The notes beneath the pieces are model-generated. The model did not search any database. It had not been told where the DNA came from and saw nothing but the letters and a program-made list of their open reading frames with translations. Below are positions 36,178 through 48,343 of a stretch of DNA of 64,000 nucleotides, in pieces. Both the position numbers and the translations under genes were made by a program. The DNA is from Adineta ricciae (lineage: Eukaryota > Rotifera > Eurotatoria > Adinetida > Adinetidae). How positions within the stretch are numbered: position 1 is the stretch's first letter; each line of letters starts with the position of its first letter. The stretch covers positions 124,001 to 188,000 of the forward strand of contig CAJNOJ010000013.1 in the NCBI GenBank assembly GCA_905250025.1, given 5' to 3'.

Positions 36178-39141
36178 CTACTGTTCATTAGGATCTCGTA
36201 ATCTCATTTCAAGATTACGTAGGAACCCTTTTGGAGTTAAGATATGATCACTACCTAGAAAACAACGAATCAAAAACAAGTTCATCCGACTGATTCAACT
36301 AAAGTCACTTACCGATGAATACCTCCCATTTTTTCAGATTACTTTGTGTTACTTCATACGCACAACGAAGTTCATTGTAAGCAACACCACCGAGTATGAA
36401 AACAATTAAACGTGGACCATTGTAAGCCGCAACTTTACGGCCGTTCATCCAACCACCAAAGCCTCGTGAACTAAAAACAAACAATCAAGTCATGCGTTAA
36501 TTCTTCCATTCTACGAATACCTCTGAGCTGAATACGCAGCTGTCGGATTTCTTTGGGTACTGATTGATGGAAATTGTCGAATATCGAGTTTATCCTCGAT
36601 GACATCCTTGACATTGAACATAAAAGCGAATATTTGATATCATTAAGTTATTTACCTCCATGATATCTTTGACATAAGGTACCCATCGAGAATTAGTATA
36701 CGTCGAATCTGAACGTTCTTTTCTGCCCAGCGGAATGTTTTTCCGACGTCCAGCCTAGTATGAGAGTGACCATTGTTTCCTATCCAGAATACACAAAGAA
36801 TCACATACTCGATTTTGATCTTGAGTAATTTGCAAATTGAGATATTGTAGATTTGTAATTAAAGTTTTCTTTGGAACCGGAATGATTGCATGACTCAATA
36901 GTTTATCCAAGTTTTCTTCCGTAACACCTAAACACGAAACGAATAAATCGAATAATTGCATTTCTTGAGATCAAAGAAAGTAAAACCAGCAAAAACGATC
37001 CTCCTAGTCTCTCCATACCGTACATCTCAGGCGGTGAACAACAATAAGCTAAAAGCTATCACATACGAACAACATCTATTCTCTACCCCCGGATCGACTT
37101 ACCGTTTTTCTGTAAAATATATAGCATTATGACACGTATTTTATCGTCGATAGCAATGGATGTATCGAGTAACAATGGCACAATATTACGCATATGATCT
37201 TTGATACGTTCGCCTTCGGGATCAGTGCCCATTGCTAAATTCTGAAAGTATGGAGAGCAATTATTAGATCACTGCTCAGTTGATTTTCAGACAATGTGTA
37301 TCATGTACCTGTTCAGCGGAACATAGCTTTTCCACTGCTTCTCGATTGTATTTGTTCATACATTGCTCAGCAATGATGAAATGAAGTGCATACGCATTCA
37401 ATTCTTTTTGATACTGCGGCATTTTCTTGATCATTAATCTACATTAATTGTGCAGTGTTTAGTAAATTCAATGAGAACAATACTTACGAAAGCTCTCTCA
37501 TGGTTGTACGTTCTCCACGTTCGGCATCTTTAACACGATTTTGCACTGCAAAATCTTTGATTTTCTTTGTAATACTCCTACCGATCGGTTACATTAATTC
37601 ACTACTGAATGAATAACAAAAATATTCAACAAACTGTGTCACAGCAGCAATATGTTGATGACGTAGTTCTGTCCAAAGTTCGTCGTTCTCATCTAAGATG
37701 ACTTTTTGCTTTTGTCCAGTAGTACTGGCTTGATCACTTGTAGGTGTCTGAACATCATACTCGAAAACATCATTGTCAACCTTTAATAAATCATATGTCA
37801 TTGCTTGATATGTCAATTCATGAAGTAATGGTGATACGGCGTCAAAACCACGATCCAATAACAGTAACACAGATTTCGCTTTATCAGCTCCCTTCAAAAA
37901 AATACGACAACCAGAAGCGTATATCATTTTTCTTTGTTGAATTCTATTACTTCGCCCATGGTAGCGTCATCAGCTTTATATTGATCTAATTTCTGTTGAA
38001 CAGCATAAGCAAATTCAAGCATTTTTTCATTCTCGCTATTAATAAGTATAGAACTGTTTCAGGAGCGAATGAGAGAAAGGATCTTCCTTACCCTCGATAT
38101 CGAATATTAGGATATTCGCCAAGTGTCGCGCATAATGTAGCGATTTGTTCGGCAATAGCATCAAGATGTGCGTTACGCAATGATGTCGACGTTGGGTTGT
38201 ACGCAATGTAAAATGTATCTGGTGAATCGAGTGTGAATACCTTTCAACAACAGATGTATAAACGAGTGAACAAGCTTTTTCCTTCTACCTGACGTTCGTA
38301 AGGCAAAAATGCGATATTCACTTCACGTAATGTTTTGATGTATTTCGCGCATTTCGATTGAGTTAAACGTGTAAATAAATCTGCATTGCATGCTACAACA
38401 GAACATCGAAAGTTCTCAATCAGAATGTCAAATATTAATATATTCAATCGAATTATGCTACCAACAATCGTGTTTTAGAACGAATCAAATGAAAGCAGCA
38501 GATCAATCAATCACTGTCATCGACAATCAACTGACTATATACATAATGAAGTCGTCGAAAAGATACCTCAGATAGTGACAAGAATCTGCGTTAATATATA
38601 CTTTAAGTTCAAATTAGTAGTTCAAACTTGACTTACCTTCAGTGAAGAACACGTGTGCAGCTTTATACTTAGGTAACAATGCATTGTGTTTATCGAAATC
38701 ATTCATAAGCTCAGTGACTGACTAAAAATATAATATGTTATCAAAGGAAGAGCCGCAGCGAAAAGTCAACAGTACTTGTTCATTCGGCTGGATGAAATAC
38801 ACGGCTTCTAGCATTCCGAGTGGTTCGCGTTTTTTCATAATATCTTCTACGACTTGAACAAACGAGAAGGTCTGATCGGAAATCAAGCAGTCGGAAAACG
38901 ACACCTACTTGTAATTCCTTCCGACATGATGTCATGCATTTTACAAGAGGCAGAAAAAATTCTCGTTGCTAACCGATCCATGACCAAAACTTTCCAGTCA
39001 TTCTTATCTTTTTGTTTGACTGAATCACATCGCAATATTTCAGTGATTAATTCTAAGTGAAAATTGAAATTTAAGTGCTGTTAGTCGATCGACTGGCAAA
39101 TTACTTGTTCCAACTAATTTCTGCAGATTGGATGTGGACAT
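36178..39141 (-). CDS. STXBP1: Munc18/UNC-18 syntaxin-binding protein
   Basis: Sec1/Munc18 protein that clasps syntaxin and templates SNARE assembly in synaptic vesicle fusion. About 16 small exons can be followed from the start (39141-39105, [12 protein letters not shown]) to the stop at 36180-36178, giving a protein of roughly 590 residues. Conserved blocks in order: [191 protein letters not shown] and SDHILTP. The pattern fits the neuronal STXBP1 branch rather than Sly1 or Vps45. Munc18 and AKAP1 are divergently transcribed. Confidence 0.93.
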
Positions 39142-39622
39142 TTTTGAAGAAAAATTGAGATCGAAAACTATTGAGTAAACATATAAGAAAAATCAAAGAA
39201 AACGAATGAATAATATCCGATCTAAAAGAAAAACAATTTGCCTACGGATTGATTATGAATCATAATAATAATATTGTATTTGTTCAATTAAACATAACTA
39301 AACTAGCTGAATCAGTTCGATCTCTCCCAGCAAATCGTCTTAGTGAGGATTTTAAAATATCTGTATGATATTTGATTTAAATTACAAATGCAGTTTCTCT
39401 TTCCGAGACGCTTTTCATTGGCAGGATCAAATATCCAATAGTAGGAGACGATTGCTTCGTTCGTTCGTTTGCCTCCTATCAGTATTTTTCTGTTTACCGT
39501 CGTACGTTGCCGTGTGAATTACGAAATCATCTCATATGACTCATGTAAAAAGAATAAGAAAAAAATGATTCTTTTTCTTTCAATTCTTTTCATCTTTGTT
39601 TCTCTTCGTTTTTTTTTTGTAG
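39142..39622. other. Divergent promoter region Munc18/AKAP1
   Basis: 481 bp between divergent start codons. A T-run plus GTAG lies directly before the AKAP1 ATG and could be an intron or trans-splice acceptor; an upstream 5' exon of AKAP1 could lie here. Confidence 0.5.
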
Positions 39623-41623
39623 ATGAAGAATCAAAATTCGATTTCGAAGCCGGCTGTTATCATCAAGCCTCCTTCGTCTGTATCAGCAGTGCCGTCGGCG
39701 AAAAAAGACAAGTTGCCATTGGAGAAGAAAATGAATTTGGAAGCGAAACAACAGCAAAATCCGACTGATAACGTTACTTCACCCAACAATGACCCCGCAG
39801 TAAATACGAATGAACTAGCAGCAGCAGCTGAAACACCTTCGACACCGCTCACTGATAAAGTAATGGAACTTATTCGTCAGGATATAGAACTTTATTTGAG
39901 AGTGCCCACTCGATTGATTAATTACATTAATCAAAGCTAGTGAATGAATGGAGAAACGAAATGAACACATCAGTTTTGTTTTGTTGACTGAATAGATCAG
40001 TGATGTTTATTATCTGTACGAAAGATGACTTGAGGCTGTAATATCCATTAGAAATGATGGTTTCATCATACGAGAAAAGAAAATCTTTTAAATAGTCGAC
40101 AAAAAAGCACTCTTATACGCATGTCCTTGACATTGTTCTATTTTTGGTTTGCTGGTCGAATAGAAATCCATTAGATGATTAGAAGATATTAATTTGCAAT
40201 GCATGAACTTTTTCTTGTTTAGGAAGCGAAAGAACAAGAGATAATTATTTACGAATTTCACTTTCCTGTGGAACTATGCGGTCGTCTTATTGGTCGACAA
40301 GGTGTTCACGTGGATTACATTCGACAAATGACTCAAGTTGATTTAGTTGTACGTGACGATGCTGTTTCGTACGAAAAGCAAGTCGTGGCTTTACACGGTT
40401 GGGCACTATTATAACTCTTTAAGAAACTTCTTTCAATGAAAACTACAAATCTAGGTCGCCGAGTTGATATTGAACAAGCAATTGAACTCATCGCTAAACG
40501 TTTTCCACCTGAACGTTATCCTCAAGTTGCTTTCAAACCTATTAACAAGAAAATCGTTCTACGACAACGTCCACCCGAACGTGTGCCAATTCCTCAGGGT
40601 GTTGCTCAAGTATGTTCATACCTCTTAACGTAATTAAACAAGCATAACTGACATCTTCCTGATCTAGCTCAATCTTCCTGATGGTATACCTACAGAAGTA
40701 CTTGTTACAAGTGTTGTTTCCTGTAATCACATATTCGTACAACAAATTTTACATCCATCCTATGCTGAACTTGCTCGTCTTGATAATTCTATGTCAGTTT
40801 TCTATCATCATACTGAAATGACGCCACCTCTACCTCGACCTATTCAAAGTAATTATTATTCATTTCGAGATTATAAACTCATCACTCAACTATTTAGCGG
40901 GTGTTATATGTGCAGCGCCAACACAAGCAGGTTGGTTTCGAGCATTAATCACAGTATATAACAGTAATGACGACATGGCTATGATAAAATTTCTCGATTA
41001 TGGAGGCTACCTCTATGTAGATGCAAGCTCCTTACGTGTTCTCAGGTAAGCTGGATTAGCTTGAAGAATAATTGAAAGACAAATAATGATGATTGATGTA
41101 GACAAGATTTCATGGTTATCCCATTTCAAGCAGCTGAAGTCTATCTCGATAGCGTTGTGCCGCCGGGTAGTGAGTACTATTTGACTTACTTTTCTGAATA
41201 GCTTTAATCGGATGAAAAACATGGAATTTAGATCAAGAGGATTTTACACCGGAATCCATCGAATTAGTCAAACCGACGATTCTCGGCTCGTGCTTTAAAG
41301 CGCTGGTTACTGGATATCATTATGATAATACACCATTCATTCAATTATCGAAACGCTTAGATTTTGTAAATATTTTCACATTGAGACATTCGATTAACAA
41401 GGGAAGCTGATCTTCTTTTTGTTTCTAGCAACGTCTCGTGAATATTGATATACAGAAGATGATAAACAGTCAACAGCAAACGTCGACTGCACATGATTCG
41501 AACACAACGCACAATGTACCTACTACTACTCCAAATTCAACTGGTCAACCGATGACAAATCAATTTCAACAATCCGTATCGGATGTGTCGACTTTGTCAT
41601 CAACAACCAATTCAGACAGTTGA
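39623..41623 (+). CDS. AKAP1: AKAP1-like protein, KH plus Tudor domain
   Basis: Homologue of A-kinase anchor protein 1 (Drosophila spoonbill), which tethers PKA and mRNAs to the mitochondrial outer membrane. Eight exons (39623-39859, 40223-40397, 40455-40609, 40668-40848, 40898-41045, 41102-41166, 41232-41365, 41429-41623) join to about 429 residues. A polar N-terminus is followed by a KH domain (FPVELCGRLIGRQGVHVDYIRQ, with the GxxG loop as GRQG) and an extended Tudor domain (LPDGIPTEVLVTSVVS, HIFVQQILHPSYAEL, GVICAAPTQAGWFRALI, FLDYGGY, IPFQAAEVYLDSV). The visible N-terminus shows neither the mitochondrial anchor helix nor the PKA RII-binding helix of vertebrate AKAP1, so an upstream exon may be missing or the protein may lack them. 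Confidence 0.88.
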
Positions 41624-42510
41624 ATGTATCATTTCCTACGTGTCTTTTGTGTTCTATTCACCGGTTTTGTTCTCTCGCTACCAAACGAAAAAAGAAAACC
41701 ATACGTGATTATTGCGCGTGCTTTCTCTACCTGTTTCTTTTTCTTTATTTCGTTCTGGATGGTTCTTTCTTATGATCACTGTTTGTTTATTATTGTTTTC
41801 ATTGTATTGAGGATGATAATAGATTCATCATGCTGGCTTTGCTTGTTTTCTACTACACACTATTTCATCTATCTTCTTACATTTTTCTCTCGATTTGTTT
41901 TGTTACAAGATAACGTTGCGTATCTTTGACTTCTTCTTTTAAACATTTCACTGTTCTTATTTTGCTCAACAAGATAACAGCAACAGAAACAAAGCGAAAT
42001 TGTGAATCAGTCTCACACGGATAAGCAGAACGGTTCGACATTTCTCTGTCGACAATCAACGACGTTTCATGTGTTCTATGAACTTGCTTTCACATGTTTG
42101 ATTTCTGTTTTTTATGGTACAAAAATAGAACAACATCAAATCGATAGGAACAAACAACACAAATGAAAAACAAATAAATCATTTCGTAAAAACTCAACTG
42201 TTTTATGAATTCCTATAATACGTATGTGTATTATTTCAAATGGATATTCATGATGTTTTTCCTTGCGTACTTGTATGGAATTAGGTTCTCTCGAGGTTCG
42301 TCGATGTTGAGCAGTTGATTGTCGGATGATGGATAGTGTGGTTTTTCAGAGAAAAAAAACCCGTGAACATAACGAAACACCTCGATTTGGTTTAGAATTT
42401 TCTCCAGAAAGCACCAGATTCGAAGAACAACACGACAAGTTTAATACAGACTGTTTTCTCTTTTGAACATTTTCAACTAAAATAACTAGTTTTATTAGAT
42501 GAATACTTGA
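41624..42510. other. Convergent 3' region
   Basis: About 890 bp between the AKAP1 and SK-channel stops, very AT-rich with T- and A-runs. Open frames are of low-complexity composition. Nothing recognised. Confidence 0.5.
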
Positions 42511-45336
42511 TCACACGGTATTTTGTCTTTGAGGACAAGTCACAGATATTGTAGGTAATGTTTGTTGAATAGAATTCAATTGTGTTTGAACACGCGATTC
42601 TAAACGTTCCCATAGTCGACTATTTTGTTCATTAACCGCTGATACCATCACATTAGGCAGATTTTCAATTTGAGACTACAAATACGAAGTGATAATATGT
42701 ATTCGTTAATCAAATTAAAGATGATTTATTCCTCGTATGTCATAAATTATCTTTCTTCGTTGTCTAACCTCGCCGGGTACATGTTTTCAGTTAGAAATAG
42801 GTCATAGAAACGCTCTAGTGCCGCTCATAATTCCAAAACGTCAATTTTTGCCGCTCGGGAAAAGATAATTAATGTGGAAGACAAAATCTGCCTTGAAGCA
42901 ACACTCTCGCGTATCACTATACAATACCTGTAGAGATAGAACTCTGGAATCTAATTCATGAAATTTGCTTTCGAGAACTGTTTGGTTCGATAACATTTGA
43001 TTAACAATATCATAGACTGATGATTGCAACTAGAAAGGAAGATAAATCAAAGTTAGAACGTGGAGTGTACGAATGGAATTCTTACCCGAGCAATGTCTGA
43101 TACAGCATTAACATTATCAGTTAATTTTCGTTGGTCTAATTTCACTTTTCGAAGACTAGAAACCACGACAAGAACGAATAGCATCGTTTTCGAAAGTCCG
43201 ACTTGCCTATGAATTGCTTGAAGGAATTTTCGTTGATGTGTCCTCACTTTCGAGGCATTGACAACTTTAACAAGTTTCGTGTATTTATAGATTAACCATG
43301 TTTCACGTAGAACATTGGCAGCTGCATTTTTCAACTAGAAAAGTCAATTCTCTTTCGACGAATTTCTCTCTCTCTCCATACATACTCTCTTCGTCAGTTG
43401 TGTATCCATCATAAAATTGTGAACGTGCTTTTCCGCACGTGTTAACTCGAGTTTTCTCGCCAGCACAGCAACCATCGTTGCCGTACACGAAACACCCTGA
43501 AATAAAATTCAGATTATTGCTTTTATTTTTTCAATAACAGCCTTGAAACTGTAGACTTGTTTGAGAACTTCGATAATTGGAACATATCATTATCAAACAC
43601 GTTTCGAATGGAAAACAACTTGATTGATACTGACAGAAGTGATACATTTGTTGTTATTTTTCCTCGTATTAATGATTGTTTTCTGTGCTTTACACTGATT
43701 TCTAGTGCTTATTAACTGCCTACACATACTCATGTTTCGTATTCCTAATGTATTTACATTGATTTGAAGTGTCGGCTAAATTCGATTATTGCTCTTAGTG
43801 AATATTGAAGACTAAGATAAGATTTCAGATACTTCGATAGATATGTCGAAAGAACAAAATTAATCTTTCCATGTCAAGCCTAGTCATGTCTACTATTGAA
43901 ACTTGATTAATGTTCTTATCAAGACTAATTCGTTTTTGTTATACATCCAGTAGTGTCGATTCCAGCGGATTGCAAGTAGATCAGTCTAATGAGAATCGAC
44001 AAAACCATTTACGAACGCATTCAATTGAAACTTTTATATCCAAATTGTCCTCGAAGGGGACGTTTCAGTGAATACTGCGACAGTTTCTGGCTAAAAAAGA
44101 CGACTCGATACTAACCGTTAGACCCGACACGACACAAATAGCTCGACCACAGTAGGTGTTGGGTACGATATCTCCATAGCCAATAGCAAGAAATGTGACA
44201 GCAATTAACCACATTGAATTCAAAAGGTTTCCATGATGTTTGGGATCATGATTACTAAAGAAGAAAAGATATCCCATAGAAAGAATTCATTACAAATTTG
44301 TTTTTACCTTTCGCACGCTCTCAATATCCAACTAGCAATAATAAAGAGTGAAAGAATAAAAACAAGTAGAACTGTTCCAGGACATATAGTCATTAATGTT
44401 TTAACGACGAATCTTGTGTTAAATTTAATACGGTTAAACGCTCCAATACTTCGTGATGAAGCATCTAAATCACCTCGAAGTGTTATTAAATCTACCGAAG
44501 AACATAACAAACCTGTAAATAATTTGCTGTGTAGAAGCATAACACGACATATTAAATAAAGTCGAAAGAACATGGGTAACGAAAGTAAAATATCTACATA
44601 GACTGGAACTGTTTTCATTAATGAAGGATTATCAGCTTTATTCGACATGTGTGTTGTCCAGTTAAATGTTATCGATCCCGGAATTGGGTGAATTGCACAA
44701 ACTAAGAGAAGTTTTCGTTAGAAATTTGTTCGTACGGTTGAGAACGAAGAAAATCATTCTTACTTGACACTTCAGCACCAATTTGTAGGACACGTTGCCA
44801 TGTCATTGCAATTCTCCAATCATCCAAGCAATTGTCAATCATGAATAACTAGGCAAAACACAAGCAACAGAGTTAGAACGCGAGATTTTCATCGGAATCC
44901 ATCGCTTTACTTTGACTTCGAGTGCATGATAGAAAACAATCATAGCAACAAGGATCAATGTCGACAAAGTTATAAATGATTTAAGAAGTAATGAGCACCA
45001 GTTGTTCTAAAATTGAAAAGTCATCTTATTGATCAATCTGACGTTATTTCAACACGCACGATATCACAAAGTTCAACTTCTATTTTAGTCTCGTTTTAAT
45101 CAAGAAGATATTAATAAATTTCTAGTGCCTTTATTAATGTTGTCTCAGGTATCATTAGTAAATGTTGTTTTCCATATTTTGTCATCATTAACATAGATAG
45201 ATACTTTTGTCTGCGTGAGAAACACGTTCGTCATCTGAATAACTGCGACATTGATTGTCAAGACAAAAGAAAAGCGAAAAAGAAAACGTGAAATGATTAG
45301 CATGTGGAAAATATGCTCGAGGACAGCAAGTGTCAT
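42511..45336 (-). CDS. KCNN: Small-conductance calcium-activated potassium channel
   Basis: SK-type channel gated by calmodulin; it sets after-hyperpolarisation in neurons and muscle. Eleven exons (45336-45205, 45006-44911, 44848-44764, 44701-44513, 44464-44308, 44254-44116, 43496-43386, 43334-43207, 43155-43086, 43029-42928, 42675-42511) join to about 457 residues. Landmarks: [19 protein letters not shown], the S4 block [55 protein letters not shown], pore helix and filter [16 protein letters not shown] (GYG about 245-247), [25 protein letters not shown], and the calmodulin-binding helix [15 protein letters not shown]...KFLQAIH, then a coiled coil. The N-terminus before S2 (exon 1, S1) is weakly conserved and short, so the start is tentative. 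One intron has a GC donor (see findings). Confidence 0.88.
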
Positions 45337-45514
45337 CCGTTTCACTTTGCTTATTCGACATTGAAAAGATCATTCTGACGTGTAAAACATCATTAAAGTT
45401 ATCTTAATTGACACTGATTAAGCAACGCTGTCTTTATCTTTTGATCATGAAACTCGTGTCCAGATAGGCGAGGTGTTATTTAACGATAGATATGTGTGTC
45501 TATATATACGACAC

Positions 45515-47197
45515 CTAGACGGGTTTAGTATTTTCGCATCTGACAAAGCTCATGTAGGTACGGAAAATGAGTAACACATGTAACCGCATGGATATTGACA
45601 AAAAAATCGAGATACAATTGTATTTTTCTCTTTTTCTTCCTATTCCCAATTTTCGATGAAGAGGAAAAAAGAATTCAAGTGATCTTAGCAAGAGTACTTG
45701 AATGCATTCACTAACGAACCACTTTTGTAATCTCTTTAATATATATAAACANGAATACGAACAACATTGTGGTGAATGTTGATCAATTCGATTGATTTGA
45801 GTTGTTGTTGTACTTCGATTTGCATGTAAACTGTTTTGAAGTAGGAGTAGATTGTAGGCTGAGTTTTGTGCATTTCTTTGTTGAGCATTCTTCACATCAG
45901 CGAACCGAAGAGATGATCCACTGATACCACAGAGACCAACACATTCACCAATGTCAAGTTGTCGGGGATAAATAACAAAGTTCAATGCATTATTACCTTG
46001 ATCGAGATCGATAGTCAAGGGTCGCCGACAACATGGACTTGTCGGATGACAACCACGAGCTAAACGTGGTACAGCATCGCGTGTACCTCGACGTCCGGAT
46101 GACGATGGAAAGATCTTTTCACCATATTCAATTAACATGTAAGGTAATTGTTGTGATTCTTTAGTGCTTTCTTCTTCAGTGCTCGAATGTACAGAAGTTC
46201 CCTTAGATCGCTTTGCATGATACTGGCGATAATAGTATCGATTCAGGGATGAAACTTGAAGATCATGATCGATGGCAAGTCCGTACCAAGGCATGAGAAG
46301 TTGTTTGTACAGTTGTTGAATGTTTGGATCTTCACTGCTGGTATCAATAGTTAATTCAAACCAATTATCGTTTAATTCTCGAACTTGAGCTATGAATAGA
46401 CGTGTTGTATCGGTGAGACCTACTGGTGGTTGTACAGCTGTATCGTTTGATGTTGGTCGAAAGATTTGATAGACTTGAAACATATCAGGTGAGATTTTAT
46501 GGTGATATTCATTGAGATTGAAATAGCTCTTCTTCACGTATAATCGTAACTGAGTGATCAGTTGGTTAGTTGGTAGACTTTTTGATTCTTTGGCGGACTT
46601 TGTGAACCGAAAACAATCCATTTGTTGAAGATTCGTGTCCAAAATATTTAATTTGGCTGACAATTGTTGACGGCATGTATGGTTCAAAATGAAATCACCA
46701 GGTAGAATAGCGCGTTCAGCAGTCGGGTGAATTTCTTCTTGAAGTTTCTGTTGATGTAAATTATGTTTTTCTTCATTTGCATGCGCATGTATATGCTCTT
46801 TCGATTGCTCTCCCAATTGTTTAAATATCGATGTTGGCAAGCCTATGTCATCGTTGACATTCACTGTTACATTAGGAGCTTCTTTTAAATTCAATCGGTC
46901 GAATAAGAGACGAGTGAATAGCTCGACTTGTTCATCATTAGCTTGGTGTTGTGATATAGTTGATGCTGTATTGGGCAGTTCTTTCACATCGCCATTCCAA
47001 GACTGTTCATTGTTGATTTCACGTCGTTCTTTCACGTCTGTGTAGACGTCTTCACTATTGAAAGTTCCAGATGATGGTCGATGAGATTTTGTAGATATTG
47101 AATATCGTCGTTTCTGAGGAGCTCGATTTCGAGCTTGGACAAAGGAGCTTGAAAGAAGTAAAAGAACAATACTGACGAGTATAAATCGTGCTGGCAT
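45515..47197 (-). CDS. TGF-beta superfamily ligand precursor
   Basis: Secreted growth-factor precursor. A signal peptide (MPARFILVSIVLLLLSSSFV) is followed by a prodomain of about 360 residues and, after a basic RRGTRD...RLAR cleavage region, a mature domain with CHPTSPCCRRPLTIDLDQ, FVIYPRQLDIGECVGLCG and SPQCCS. The CC pair before RRPL resembles the nine-Cys TGF-beta/activin/myostatin class. The frame holds an ambiguous base (N at 45752). A GT-AG intron of 48 nt (45758-45711) seems to surround the N; with or without it the frame stays open to the stop at 45515. The expected C-terminal Cys-x-Cys is not evident in that reading, so the 3' end of the model is unreliable. Subfamily not assigned. 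Confidence 0.8.
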   Translation of the reverse strand: MPARFILVSIVLLLLSSSFVQARNRAPQKRRYSISTKSHRPSSGTFNSEDVYTDVKERREINNEQSWNGDVKELPNTASTISQHQANDEQVELFTRLLFDRLNLKEAPNVTVNVNDDIGLPTSIFKQLGEQSKEHIHAHANEEKHNLHQQKLQEEIHPTAERAILPGDFILNHTCRQQLSAKLNILDTNLQQMDCFRFTKSAKESKSLPTNQLITQLRLYVKKSYFNLNEYHHKISPDMFQVYQIFRPTSNDTAVQPPVGLTDTTRLFIAQVRELNDNWFELTIDTSSEDPNIQQLYKQLLMPWYGLAIDHDLQVSSLNRYYYRQYHAKRSKGTSVHSSTEEESTKESQQLPYMLIEYGEKIFPSSSGRRGTRDAVPRLARGCHPTSPCCRRPLTIDLDQGNNALNFVIYPRQLDIGECVGLCGISGSSLRFADVKNAQQRNAQNSAYNLLLLQNSLHANRSTTTTQINRIDQHSPQCCSYXCLYILKRLQKWFVSECIQVLLLRSLEFFFPLHRKLGIGRKREKYNCISIFLSISMRLHVLLIFRTYMSFVRCENTKPV

Positions 47198-47468
47198 CTT
47201 GCTTGAGTTTCTACTGTCGCAATATCGTAGACGTACTTGTAATGTTCCAAGAGAAGTTACGTGTGTAAATGAAATTTACTTGATGAGTATATGGGTATAT
47301 ATAGTGCTTCTTGAAATGTGAGAGGCGTTTTCTTCGAAATGAGAATCGGTTGTAGAATGAACGATATTAATAAATAGTTGGAGGTGTGTAGGTGGTGTTG
47401 GCGATCATCTGTGTTTTTGGTTGAGCAAGAAATAGCCAAGAGTACACCCAACAGAGAGTAACGGAGAA

Positions 47469-47490
47469 AGAGAGAGAGAGAGAGAGAGAG
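47469..47490. repeat. (AG)11 microsatellite
   Basis: Perfect AG run upstream of the TGF-beta gene. Confidence 0.9.
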
Positions 47491-48106
47491 TTGGAGAAAG
47501 ATGGTGATGATGGAGCTAATGGTGAACAACAACACAACAATGAAATGCACTGAAGAAGGAGCAGAGGGAGAAAAGGAGAGAGAGAGCGAGAGAAAATCTG
47601 TGCAATAGTTATCTGGTCAATGCATTTTTTTTTCTCTGATTCTCATTTTTTTTATTGCTTTTTCTGTGCCTCTCTTTCTTCCTCCCTCTCTCGTCTTATA
47701 TGTTGCGTTTGTCTTACTCGTACTTATTCTTTCAGTATAAGAATGGCATTGGGCGTCGAGGCAGTCAGCAGAAAAAGACATATGAGAAGTAAAAATGAAC
47801 AAAAAAAAAGAAAACGATGAAGGAGAAAAATTGAATGAAAGAACGATGAAAACAAATTCAAAAGATTTACGACGAATACACACATGCAGTTCATTTTCTG
47901 TTTGTTAACTTTTCTTTCTCGAAAACTTATCAAAAAGGACATTTTTATTGATCGGCTGACATATGATCTAATTATTTCTAAGGTCAACGAATAATATAGA
48001 CATATTTCTTATACAAAATTCAAATTCAGAATTTTACACACCGTTAACAAGTGTGTAGTGGTTTTATCGTGAAGTAGGACACCATTTCAATAGAGGACGA
48101 TGACGA

Positions 48107-48343
48107 TTAGAAAAAATTTCTCTTCATTGTCAGATATTTTCGTACATTATCTTGGCTAGGTCTTATTGTTGGAAGATATTTTATTTGTATTGCCGCATCA
48201 ATGATGTCAGCAAAATCAAGAACAACGAAGATTCTTCTAGAAAAAGACTGTTTTTGTTCTTCAAATAGGTCAGCGTGATTGAGGCCGACGACTATTACTT
48301 TCGGACATACGCCTTCTGCACCATCAATAGTGCCAATAGACAT
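48107..48343 (-). CDS. Hypothetical 78-residue ORF
   Basis: ATG-initiated frame with balanced codon use: an early PKVIVVGLNHADLFEEQ segment, then RRIFVVLDFADIIDAAIQIKYLPTIRP and a basic end. The alternation of hydrophobic strands and charged turns looks protein-like, unlike most frames in this AT-rich gap. No family recognised; it may be a gene fragment. Confidence 0.3.
   Translation of the reverse strand: MSIGTIDGAEGVCPKVIVVGLNHADLFEEQKQSFSRRIFVVLDFADIIDAAIQIKYLPTIRPSQDNVRKYLTMKRNFF

Noticed and set aside
35867-36188. Minus-strand ORFs between Munc18 and MRPS18A
   Set aside because: Hydrophobic, AT-driven readings that overlap the true last exon of Munc18 in another frame.
47617-47987. Overlapping ORFs on both strands upstream of the TGF-beta gene
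   Set aside because: Phe/Ser/Lys-rich readings of pyrimidine/purine tracts on both strands at once; no domain.
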